Source of the DNA: Hofstenia miamia
Taxonomy: Eukaryota > Xenacoelomorpha > Acoela
DNA: 64,000 nt
Direction of reading: 5' to 3'
NCBI GenBank assembly: GCA_004352715.1
Contig: SCFE01000005.1
Location: forward strand, 491,556-555,555
Shown: positions 10,222 through 20,054 of the stretch, in pieces
How positions within the stretch are numbered: position 1 is the first letter of the stretch
Layout: every line of letters starts with the position of its first letter
Made by a program: the position numbers and the translations under genes
The notes under the pieces: generated by a model
What the model was told of the DNA's origin: nothing
Databases searched by the model: none
The model's input: the letters and a program-made list of their open reading frames with translations, nothing else

Positions 10222-10254
10222 CTGACGATGATCAATAAAAGATCGAAACGCATC
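10222..10254 (+). ncRNA. Decayed hammerhead ribozyme in PLE 3' UTR
   Basis: CTGACGA (10222-10228) is followed by a hairpin GATC-AATAAAA-GATC and by GAAA (10245-10248), the correct order for a hammerhead core. The stem III and cleavage triplet read CGCATC where the family form would be CGCGTC; a single G-to-A change breaks the C15.2-G16.2 pair. Stem I is weak. Probably inactive. Known biology: PLEs carry minimal type I hammerheads. Confidence 0.65.
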
Positions 10255-10299
10255 AAATAGTGGATTCAATTTTAAAATGAATTTATGTAGCATTTCTTT

Positions 10300-10301
<2 letters not shown>

Positions 10302-10339
<38 letters not shown>

Positions 10340-10365
10340 ATTTATATATATATATATATATATAT
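10302..10365. repeat. (TA)n microsatellite, two runs
   Basis: TA runs at about 10302-10336 and 10344-10365 separated by ttttattt, directly after the PLE end. Confidence 0.9.
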
Positions 10366-11309
10366 GTATACTTCAGGAACATTAATCATTCTTAGCTGAA
10401 AACTTCATCATTAATTAATGCACTTCCAGAGGTGTGCTAGATATTTATGTTAATATCAAGCTCAAAATCTTGCTTGAACCAAAATATTCGTCCATAATAA
10501 GTTTTGCTCAGATCTAAGATTGAAAATTGATTGTATTTCCTAACATGAACATTTTGTTTTTTTTTTAATATCAATAAAAGACTTTTTCATTTGAAAAGGC
10601 GACCTAAAACCAAGTTGCAAGTGATCCAAGCCCAACGAGTACACCTAGTCTACATGCAACTCGTACCGTATAAACATACATTTCTATGTCTATTTTCCAA
10701 ATAAATGAACAAATTTAAAATTAACCTATATTTATATATTTACAAGGACAATAAAATAAAAAACTTAAAATTTAAAATATTCACAATTATATAGTATTTA
10801 TGAAATTGAATGAACATATATTTTAATTATATACATATGTTTAACGAAAATTCTCTCAAAATGGGTAAGGAGCAAATTTTTCAAATTCGGAATAAGTCAA
10901 AGCCATACATACATACTTGCATGTAGATACATTTCTGCTTGTAGTAAAAAAATTAAAGCATTAGAAATGATAAACAAAAAGCTATTGAAGGGATTTAAAC
11001 CAGGAATACAATGTTAAATTTAGTATCTAACATAGTGGTGAACAGTAACATGTTCATTACATTTCATAATGAAATTTCAAAAAGACATCGTAGTTTATTA
11101 ACTTGCTCAGCACGATGGATTTGCAATTTGGTAAATTCTATTCATATAAATTTATTTGAAAGTATGTTTAGATAAGTTTAGATAAAAAACTGCGATACAG
11201 GGGAGTATTATACAATTAGAAAGTAAGTCTGAAATTCTTCACAATCAACTAAGATTGCACTGGGTGAAAATTTAAACAAAAGAATTATCTCCTAATCAGC
11301 ATTCGAAGA

Positions 11310-11340
<31 letters not shown>

Positions 11341-11854
11341 CTTAAGCAAAATGGAAAGAAAGTGCATTTGTACATGAAATTATTCTAGGTGTACGGAATT
11401 TTGAAATAAGGTTGACCTGTCCCTTCATTACCAAATACATCAACACTTCATTATTTAAAACAATTAAAACATTAAAAGTGGTAATTTTTGAAAAGGTAGA
11501 GATGAGCAGCAATTCGAAATATTCGTACCAATGACGATAGAATTTCAATTATGTTAATAACAAACTTTACTATCTCCAAGTTGATTTTGAAATGTTGAAG
11601 TGTTATTTAACTTACGATCAAGCCACAATTTTGCCTTCCAATTTTAAATGTAATTTAGTTCTCGTAATTTCTGTATTTAATATATTAAAATAATTTAGAG
11701 CACAGAAGATTCACGAAGACAGATTAAGTGGATGGCACCAGATAATGGTTTGTAAAATTTATTGTAAAGCAGCCACTAGAGGAGTAAAAATTCATTCTTG
11801 CAGACCTAAAACGCTTTTGGTGAAACTTATTGCACTGTACACAAAGATGTATAT
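10366..11854. other. No gene seen; one (TA)n at 11310-11337
   Basis: AT-rich sequence without coding signals beyond short chance frames. The only clear repeat is the TA run. Confidence 0.5.
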
Positions 11855-11881
11855 GTATATATATATATATATGTATATATA
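11855..11881. repeat. Imperfect (TA)n with TATG units
   Basis: Alternating tatg and ta units. Confidence 0.8.
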
Positions 11882-12079
11882 CATTAGCAGTATGCATTGA
11901 ATATCACAGAAAGGCTTTCAACTGCCATTGGTGTGTGAAATAATACAAAGACAGAAAAAAATGCATTCTTGCCAAAGAAATTATAAAATTTTTTCTGAGG
12001 CCAGTGCTTTTGAGTTTTCGGGGATTTTGAATGACTCACGTGACTCATTAACCAAACTAAGCTGCATATATAGGAAAAT

Positions 12080-12420
12080 AATCTTACATACCCTACCAAA
12101 GTTGATCACAGCGAGATTGGTAAGATTATTTTGGAATTCTGAAAATGAGAATTTTGAGAGGCACATGAGTATTTCGAGCGACCCAATGTATTAATCATTA
12201 TGTTTTTGGTTTTTACTTGTGAAAAACTTTTGCAAAGAAGCATATCCTTTTGCGAAATTCCATGCAAAACCTACCCTTTTGGTATTTCAGTTTATCTGCC
12301 TCTATGTGATCTAATGCCTTCCTATATCTAGTGCTAAGACGGCAAAAGCAAATTAGGTCAGATCGAATACTCCACAGTAATTGATAGTTATGTCAAGCTA
12401 CATCAAGGCATTTTTAATGT
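12080..12420 (-). repeat. Unclassified interspersed repeat B, copy 1
   Basis: Part of this stretch is the reverse complement of 13735-13875: both contain aaaatgatatgctt/aagcatat..ttt, cctaccaaagttgatca/tgatagactttggtggg and related blocks. The part caaattaggtcagat...taattgatagttatgtcaag also recurs at about 13918-13957 and 14426-14450, in the same orientation. The family is unknown and diverged; the mixture of orientations hints at an inverted-repeat element. Confidence 0.45.
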
Positions 12421-12515
12421 AGTTTTCATCGCTAAATCTTATATTCTCCCATTTATTAACCTTACCTATCCTACTAGAGTTGAACAAAATTAATAGAACA
12501 CTAGTTAGTTACTAT

Positions 12516-12914
12516 TAGCGCTGGATCCGGTCCGGTTAATCCGGTAAGGTTAAAATCGGTCCCGTCCGGAAAAAAGCCGATTATTCTGCAAGAGCCGGTT
12601 AATCAGGTTAAAATCCGGTTAGGAAATTCTCTTTTTGATTTTCAAAATGTATTGATTAAAATGATTGGAATATTATAAAACAATAGAAATTGTGGCAAGG
12701 ATTACAAGGATTTCTACTTGTTGTGATTCTAGTCCTAATCTACATTTTTCATTCAAATTATGGAGTTGCAATAATAAAATTTTGTTAATTTTTTTAGTAA
12801 ATAATGCATCGACTCCAACGAGTTTGAATTGGCATTGTTGTTGCTAGGCAACATTTCATTTAGATAAAATTTCTCAAAATTGACAAATTTGATATGATAT
12901 TGAACAAGCTGTAT

Positions 12915-12959
<45 letters not shown>

Positions 12960-13107
12960 CATCAATTTCATGTTAGGACATAGGAATAGGCCAATTTCAT
13001 TTTGAAAGATAGAAATAGAATATATTTTTCTTTATAATTTGAAAATGATGCTAATTTTCAAAGGTCCGGTTAAAGCCGTTTAAAGTATATTGAGACGCGT
13101 AGCACTA
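12516..13107 (+). mobile_element. hAT-type non-autonomous element (592 bp)
   Basis: Left end TAGCGCTGGATCCGG, right end (complement) TAGTGCTACGCG. The flanks are GTTACTAT (12508-12515) and GTTACAAT (13108-13115), an 8-bp target duplication with one mismatch, as hAT transposases make. Just inside both ends the word CCGGTTAA or close variants is repeated (about 12530-12618 and 13065-13072). A (TA)n tract at 12911-12959 interrupts the interior. No transposase is present. Confidence 0.7.
12911..12959. repeat. (TA)n microsatellite inside hAT element
   Basis: TA run with one AAAT interruption. Confidence 0.9.
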
Positions 13108-13669
13108 GTTACAATATGTTATTTCATATGTGATCTTCTTGCATTGTGGAGGAGAATCAATTCTGGTAGTAGTAAAATACTAGCAATTGTAAAAGTTCTC
13201 ATTTTCTACTCTTTTGAATATTGAATATGTAAGAGTCAAATTGAAAAATTTTGAGCAAATTGCAGAATTTTAACTATTTGCACATTAGACGACTTACTTT
13301 TACACTGTACTTGTGTTCTTAAATAATTCTCTTGAATTGTTCTCTTATGTTAAATGAAGATTGTACTGGCATATCCAGTTTCAAACATAGACACACTAGT
13401 TCATTTGCTAAACCAGATAGGGACTTAATGTTACCCAATGTGAGACTTCACTTAGTGCAATTTCCACTAGCCCGTCATATATTCAATTAAGGTTCTCAAT
13501 GTGGCTTTTCGATAATCCGTATGACATCACAACTAAAAATAAATGCTCATTAAATGGAATAAAATCAAATTCTGTGATGAAAGCAATAAAAATTTGTCCT
13601 TGATATAGCTTGAAACAATTATCAATTAATGTGGAATAGTAAGTCTGTCTTGATTTTCTCTTGCAGCCC

Positions 13670-13957
13670 TAGCCATAGGCAAATGAAAGCAGTTCTTCAT
13701 ATGACTGAAATATCAAAAAGGTTAGATCTAGGAATGGAATTTCACAAAATGATATGCTTCTGGCAAAAGTCTTCCACTCAAAGTGCTCATTACCACTCAA
13801 AATACTCATTTCAGAATTTGACAATACGCTCAACAAACTCGCTATGATAGACTTTGGTGGGATAGGTAACACAATTTTTGCCTCTACCTTCTCCTGCCTA
13901 GAGCTAGGGATGCAAGAGCAAATTAGGTCAGATAAACTAATCCCGAGTAATTGATAG
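13670..13957 (+). repeat. Unclassified interspersed repeat B, copy 2 (inverted relative to part of copy 1)
   Basis: Matches the reverse complement of about 12090-12270 and, at its 3' end, the direct sequence of 12350-12400. It is split by the hAT insertion at 13958 and resumes at 14426 with attgatacttatgtcaagctgcatca, matching 12383-12405. Confidence 0.45.
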
Positions 13958-14425
13958 TAGAAATGAGTACGGTACAGGTTTTGTAAAATTATTTCCACCA
14001 CAGAGAGAAAAACTTCACCGCTAACCACCGCAATGTCCATTTTTTACGGCAAACCACAGCAGTAAATAAAATTTTACCGCGGTATACCGCAACAATGGCG
14101 ATTATTTTATCTTCACTATAAAAGATAGATATTTCTGAATCGTTTTTTAGGACTATGAATCATTCGTTGAAAAGCTTAAGGACAAATTCTTATGTATTTT
14201 GTCAATTCGTTCAATTTTATTAGGAAACATGCAAAAATTGCTTTTAAAATTTTGTGCGTGAAATCCCTTCGTTTTGCTTTAGAAGCATTTTTTAGAAATA
14301 CTTAGAGATTATAAATCTTAATACAAAACCGTGATCTGTGAAGTTTTGTTAATGATGGTTATAATAATAATTGTTATAATTCTACTGTTAACAACATAAC
14401 CACGCAATTGTGTAAATAATCTCTA
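13958..14425. mobile_element. hAT-type non-autonomous element (468 bp) inserted in repeat B
   Basis: Flanks ATTGATAG (13950-13957) and ATTGATAC (14426-14433) form an 8-bp duplication with one mismatch. The ends are TAGAAATGAG and, complemented, TAGAGATTATT. Inside the left end ACCGC-like words are iterated (caccgctaaccaccgc near 14014-14030; ttaccgcggtataccgc near 14073-14090). The uninterrupted form of the host repeat at 12380-12405 supports the boundaries. Confidence 0.65.
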
Positions 14426-14521
14426 ATTGATACTTATGTCAAGCTGCATCACTTCTATTGTTTTGTTAATCAGCTAGCATTGTAATATATATTTTAAAAT
14501 ACAAAATAGAAATATTTAAGA

Positions 14522-14587
14522 GGATTTTAACCTGATTAATTGGATCCTGCAGCACAACCGGATTTAACTGTATCGGATCCAGCACTA
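14522..14587 (-). mobile_element. Solo end of the 12.5-kb hAT family
   Basis: Read on the minus strand this starts TAGTGCTGGATCCGATAC and continues with AAATCCGGTT and AGGTTAAAATCC, closely resembling the left end at 12516-12560. Flanks ATTTAAGA and GTTTAAGA (7 of 8 identical) could be a target duplication around a deleted copy. Confidence 0.5.
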
Positions 14588-14599
14588 GTTTAAGATTTA

Positions 14600-16140
14600 A
14601 AATTTTGCGATGTTCCTTGTGAAAATTAATTTTAGAGGAGGGGGGCAACTGCGTCCCCTGCCCATCCCTGCTTCCGCCGCCACTGATGTTAATATACAAA
14701 GCACATATTCTGTATTACTAAACTGTTATTGAAGATGAAGCGCTAATTCCCGCTTACAAAAAATTGAGAATTTGTTTTAATTTATTAAATGTCAGAACTC
14801 GGTATCTGTCAATCTAAATATAAACAATTTTGCAATTACAATCAAACGCTATTGAATTATTGAATTCCATGCGTTAATTATGACTGCTATTCTGTCTAAC
14901 AAACGAGTTCTGTCTAAACCATGGCTTAATAACATTTTACTGATTAAACAAATATTAATAATCCTGCCCAAACATAGATAATAGTTTGGTAAAAGGTGGG
15001 TAGTAAGATGGGTTTTATTAATACTAAATTTGTATTATTTCAAATAAACATATAAGATTCTTTTTCTACAAGAGTTAGTTTATTAAGAAAACCATCACAA
15101 TTAATAATTATTTTTTGTTAAGACGAGCCACCTTGGTTGGGCGATTTGATTAGCCTGGCGTTCTTTTAGAAAGAGAAACTGTTTTTCCATATTTACAGAT
15201 ATTTTCCTCCAAGCGTTTGTTCATCATGACGCATGGACATATCTATTGCTGAAATTTTCTATTAAAGCGTATTGCTGTGGCTGAAGTGTTTGAACGGATC
15301 AAATAGCTATTTTTTTTTGAAAATTTGCAATTTTGGGAAGAGTTTGAAATTCTCTGTGTACATGTGATTATAAGCAACAAAGAATTTCTTGATATGTACA
15401 TTATCTCCCAAATCCATTGAGGCATGCGATGCGTTAAGTCAGAGGTTGCGTATTAAGAGGGAAAATGAAAGAAGAGGCTCTTCTTTATGACATGGTGCCT
15501 TCAGGCTTTGAATATAATCACTTAAAAAATTTTCAAGAACAACAAACACTTTTAGGAAACCCCTAGGTTTCTTAAAGTTAAATAATATATGAAATTACGT
15601 AAGTCATAACTTTGCTTATGCTGTAATTGATTTATTTAAAGACTTTAGTTCGACTAACTTTCTAATTCTAGTAATTGCTAATTCGCTAATATCTCGGGAT
15701 ATTCCCATTAGCACTTCCTTCTAATTATTCATATTTTGGCACAGGTTCTATGAGTAACCCTTGATTTCTAAGGATATGAAATGTAAGATAATCAAAAAAG
15801 CAGCGGGTCTGGATATCATTAAAAATTAGTAAAAAAATTGTGATGAGCTATCCCAAATTGTGCAATCAGAACGTCATTGTATTATTAATCCTTATTTTGA
15901 AAAAAATTCTTAATGATGAAGCACAAATGGAGTATTTGAAAAAAAACATTTGCATAATTCGAAAAATCCTCCATTATTCTGCAGTTATAAATTATACAAA
16001 GTGAAAGTTCCAGGTGACTTATCAAATGGAAAGTGCAGGTGATTTGTAGGAAAAGATCTAAAGTATAATTATAAATATTCCATTGATATCACAGCCTCTT
16101 CACTCGAAGCTTTACGCTTAGCAATAGACATTTAATTATA
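14600..16140. other. No gene; possible old repeat D at 15185-15290
   Basis: AT-rich DNA. The segment ttctattaaagcgtattgctg near 15253 matches ttctattaaagcttattgctg near 58108, and the preceding tttttccatatttacag matches 58000-58015. Otherwise nothing recognised. Confidence 0.45.
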
Positions 16141-16145
16141 TATTC

Positions 16146-16166
16146 ATATGTATGTATGTATGCATG

Positions 16167-16198
<32 letters not shown>

Positions 16199-16300
16199 NN
16201 NNNNNNNNNNNNNNNNNNNNNNNNNNNNNNNNNNNNNNNNNNNNNNNNNNNNNNNNNNNNNNNNNNNNNNNNNNNNNNNNNNNNNNNNNNNNNNNNNNNN

Positions 16301-16360
<60 letters not shown>
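16146..16360. repeat. (TA)n / TATG microsatellite with gap 16199-16300
   Basis: TATG and TA units before, and TA with TAAA interruptions after, 102 N. Confidence 0.9.
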
Positions 16361-16361
<1 letters not shown>

Positions 16362-17130
16362 CTATACATGTACATACAATGTAAGTGCATAAAAAGCACA
16401 TCCTTTGAGTTTTCAAACAAATTACAGATTCCCTGTTGAAAGTTTATTAATTTTAAATGTTAACTTTTTTAATGCATTCCATTCAACAGGAAGTAATCAT
16501 TTTTAATTAAAAACAAAGGCTTTATCTCATTTGAAATAAACTATTAAGTAACTTCAATTTGAAATCTACATCTCAATGCTGTTAATAAATGCAAAATCCA
16601 AAGCGGCCTTGAAGGTAATGCATCGCGTTATCTTAATTAGTCCATGTCTTAAATATCTCCATGATTCTATTTAATTTATACTTGATTTCTTTTTGTTTAT
16701 TGTAAAATGCCAAACTTGGCTATTCTGTGATAAAATCATGCATTTGGATAGATCGAAATCGGTGTCAGTTTTGACTTCTCGGACATTATAAAAGTTATTG
16801 TATTCACAAAAAATAATAAAGTTGAATGTAAATGGGGATAATTGCTTTACGGTCAACCTTGTATATTTTTTATTATGTTAATACACCTAGTCCAAATCTT
16901 TTCTAGTGAAGCTTTACACCAATCTTCACTAAACTACGCCAACGTGTTATGCAGGTCAGCTGTAATCATTTCTCAAAATACTGTATACGCTTCTGTACAA
17001 TTTCGATGGTCGATATTCATTATCTTTAGAATCTACATTGTCTTATGGAAGTTCTCTCATCTAGACGAACTGAGAAACTTCATATTATATAGATACTCAT
17101 CACTTCAACATATTGGTAATGGGTTGAGTT
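16361..17130. other. No gene seen
   Basis: Only chance frames; no domain or repeat recognised. Confidence 0.5.
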
Positions 17131-17149
17131 TCTAGAGAGGGAAATGGGA

Positions 17150-18254
17150 AACTGGCAGACTGAGATAGACGGGCACGGGTTAGGCGAGGCATATTCCAGG
17201 GAGACAGCTTAGCACCACTATTGTTTGCAGTTAGCTTAATCCCTATCACAGAAAAGCTAAAGGAGACAGGCATAGGCTATAAGCTGTAGAAGAATGGTAG
17301 AGCAGTGAGTCACCTATGGTACATGGATGACCTGTAGATGTATGCTAGTTCAAGGAAGATGTTGCAGAAGCAAGTGGAGACATTGGAGAAGGCAAGCAGA
17401 GATTCAAGATTGGAGTTTGGAATAGGAAAGTGTGCAGCAGTGTGTGGATGGGGATGGTTTGAGGACAAGCAGTGGGGATAAGATTGAGGAAGTCAAGGAG
17501 GGGTACAAGTAATTAGGAGTAATAGAGAAGGACAGAACAGATCATGAGGAAATGAAGATGAAGCTAACGAAAGAATACAAGAGGAGAGTAAGGAAGGTAC
17601 TACAGAAGTCAGCATTGAATGGACAGAATAGTATAAAAGCAATTAATACATGGGCGATACCAGTTTTAAGATATTCTGCAGGAATAGTTAGGTGGAACAA
17701 GAATGAATTGAGGGAATTAGACAGGTATACCAGAGTAGGATGGAATCAGAGAGACAAACAAGGTATAGGCAGAAGGCAATGCATGGAGAATGAGTATAAA
17801 TTCAGGCATGACAAGGTGGGAAGAATGCTTCACTGGAGTTTGAGCAGGCAGCATGGGTTAGAAGCAGGAGACAAGTGGTATGAGCACAAGCCACAGGNGA
17901 CCTGTAGATGTATGCTAGTTCAAGGAAGATGTTGCAGAAGCAAGTGGAGACATTGGAGAAGGCAAGCAGAGATTCAAGATTGGAGTTTGGAATAGGAAAA
18001 TGTAGAAAGCAAGGAGAAAGAGAAGATAGACAAGTACAGAGAGTTGGCAGAGGAAATAGAAAGGCTGTGGAAGTTAAAGAAGGTTGAAGTAGTCCCGGTA
18101 GTTGTAGTAGCACCAGGAGCAGTGAGTAAGAAGCATAAAGATACTTGGAGGAGTTGGAAGTACCAAAGTGGGGAGGAGCAGTAGCACAGAATTAGCATTG
18201 TTAGGAACAGCTAGACTTCTGAGAAAAGTTCTCAGACTACCTGGGAACTGGTGA
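17150..18254 (+). pseudogene. R4/Dong-like reverse transcriptase and endonuclease, broken
   Basis: From about 17180 one frame reads RRGIFQGDSLAPLLF and then HLWYMDDL, the catalytic YMDD block of R2/R4-type RTs, with stops after GYKL and at DDL-stop-MYASS. A second frame from 17537 gives the thumb-region signature NSIKAINTWAIPVLRYSAGI and ELRELDRYTR. Next comes a deletion: the text jumps to QSRMESERQTR-like and then NEYKFRHDKVGRMLHWSLS, so most of the region including the CCHC knuckle (present at 4603-5251) is gone. After the duplicated block, NVESKEKEKIDKYRELAEEI continues the endonuclease, frameshifts near 18137, and ends at the degraded LPGNW-stop near 18254. The catalytic PD...D part is missing. 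Confidence 0.75.
17899..17999. repeat. Probable assembly duplication after single N
   Basis: Identical to 17329-17429 (101 bases) and immediately preceded by a single N at 17898. RT-region sequence appearing inside the endonuclease region is most simply a mis-joined overlap. Confidence 0.7.
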
Positions 18255-18581
18255 GTCCCCCGAGCTAGGAGGCATACCAGCATGAAGCTGTGAGAAGTAA
18301 GAATAATAATAATAATAATAAATAAAAGTTAAAGCAAATTTATTGCAAAATAAATAAAAAATAATCAAAAACAAAAAAAACAAAGAAACAGTACTACAAA
18401 CTACTATACATGTATACTTACAAACTGATAAATATTCAATATTACTTAAAGGGTGTGAATTTTAAATATAATCTGTCCATGTATTTAATTGATTTGATAT
18501 TCCTAATAGGGATTGTTTAGATAATGTAAATTCTTTAATTTTTCGTCGGAAATGTTTGTGCCATATTTATTTTGGGATATA

Positions 18582-19870
18582 CACCCTTAATCATATTGAT
18601 CGCAAAAAGAATTGACTGAATGTTGCAAGGTTCAACGCTGTGTTTAATAATGATAATTAAGTACCTGCCAAATTGTTCGCGTTTCACATTTGACACTGTA
18701 ACATTGACTTTGAGTTGCATACTTATTCTTTGCAAATACGACATATCCTGTAGAAATATGGGAGCCAAAAATACATCCCTAGAAATGCGAAAGAAGATAA
18801 TTTCAAAATTTATTGATGGGATCGCGCCGAAAGATATTTCCGTACATCTGGATGTTGGGATTTACAGTGTCTATCGAGTAATTTCGTCTTACAAAAAAGA
18901 AGGCAGGATAGAAAAGAAGAAATTTACTGGTAGACGCCCAAAGTCAACCCAAAGATCACAGGCTCTTTTACGCCGCATGTCCGTTATTTGCCCAAAAATG
19001 ACACCAAGACAGTTGAAAGCCGGTTGGAGCGATGGCCACAAATACCACGTATCAAGTATTAGCCGGATTTTGCGAAAATACAACCTATACGGCAGACGAG
19101 GAATGAAAAAACCGCTTTTGACGGAAGCGCAACGGAAAAAGCGTTTGGCTTGGTGTATGCAGAAACGCAAAAACGGCGCTCAAGATTGGCAAAAAGTGAT
19201 CTACACTGATGAGAGCAAGATAGAACTTAGAGGCAGTCGTGTTCACTTTGTCCGTCGCCCTAGAGGGTCGAAATGTCGATCACAGCCAAAATATCTGGTT
19301 TCAAAGGTTCCCGGAAAACAAAAATCAATAATGGTGTATGGCGCTATTTGGTATACAGGCCTCCGAGTTTTGGTTCAACTTGAAGGAACTATGACTGGGG
19401 AGAGTTACATTGATATTTTGCGTGACAAAATGCTGCCACTTTTGGATGACACCCATTCAGCAAGACAACGCACCTTGTCATAAATCCCAGGCTGTTATGC
19501 GATATTTTGAAGATGAGGGTGTAGCCATTATACCAGACTGGCCAGCCAACTCGCCGGACTTGAATATAATAGAAAATTTATGGCACTTCTTGAAAGAAAA
19601 GACAAACGACCAATAATTTTATATTACAGACGAGTTATGGACTTTTATTGAACGAGAATTTTACCGAATTCCTGACGAATATATCAAATCTTTATTTGAT
19701 TCAATTCCAAAACGGATAGAAGAAGTCATCAAAGCCAACGGATGTTCCATAAAGTACTGATGAACTCTGTTATAATTCGTCTGATAAAAAATAAATTTTG
19801 TTCAATAAAAGGTTTTTTCCTTAGACTTGTTTTAAATTTAAGGGATTTGCGATCAATATGATTAAGGGTG
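18582..19870 (+). mobile_element. Tc1-like DNA transposon with perfect 25-bp ITRs (1289 bp)
   Basis: The left ITR (18582-18606, starting CACCCTTAATCATATTG) and right ITR (19846-19870) are exact reverse complements over 25 bases. Both are flanked by TA (18580-18581 and 19871-19872), the Tc1/mariner target duplication. Length is typical for a single-gene element. It lies inside the 3' UTR of the minus-strand LINE, so it is the younger insertion. Confidence 0.9.
18758..19760 (+). pseudogene. Tc1-like transposase, one frameshift and one stop
   Basis: The start ATG at 18758 (MGAKNTSLEMRKKIISKF) is preferred because the upstream in-frame residues resemble no transposase. Residues ~1-110 are the paired HTH DNA-binding region with a GRR-type linker (FTGRRPKS, ~56-63). 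The catalytic domain shows YTDESK (first Asp, ~151), QQDNAPCHKS (second Asp) and SPDLNIIENLW (Glu). There are 35 residues between the second Asp and the Glu, one more than in classic DD34E Tc1. A frameshift near 19450-19462 separates PLLDD from IQQDNAP, and a TAA interrupts the frame at 19614-19616 before the C-terminal tail IEEVIKANGCSIKY, which stops at 19758-19760. Expected full length is about 333 residues. Cut-and-paste enzyme, now inactive. Confidence 0.85.
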
Positions 19871-20054
19871 TAAATCATTCCATAATTTAGAAGCTTTAAA
19901 AAACAATGAATCTGGACGAATAATACTACTATGTAACTTGTGATTTCTCTCACTGATTTTGATATAATTGCCTAATAAGGATCATCAACTTTATTTAGCT
20001 ATAAAGTTACAAATAATGTAAAAATAAATATTTACAGATAGAATACAAAAATTA

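Larger units (their letters stand above)
9797..10300 (+). mobile_element. Penelope-like element (PLE), 3' fragment
   Basis: Contains the GIY-YIG endonuclease end of the PLE protein, an 80-base 3' UTR, a decayed hammerhead motif (10222-10254) and then a (TA)n tract from about 10302. The same order recurs at 36.2-36.5 kb and 63.0-63.5 kb on the other strand. The reverse transcriptase part is absent. Confidence 0.85.
17131..18322 (+). mobile_element. R4/Dong-like non-LTR retrotransposon, 5'-truncated and internally deleted
   Basis: Third copy of the family, ending in the 3' UTR word gcataccagcatgaa and an (AAT)n tail at about 18301-18321. The tail abuts the 3' end of the minus-strand APE LINE. 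An artificial-looking duplication at 17899-17999 replaces part of the endonuclease region. Confidence 0.8.

Noticed and set aside
13669-14040. 123-codon minus-strand frame
   Set aside because: It crosses repeat B and the left end of a hAT insertion and shows no domain.
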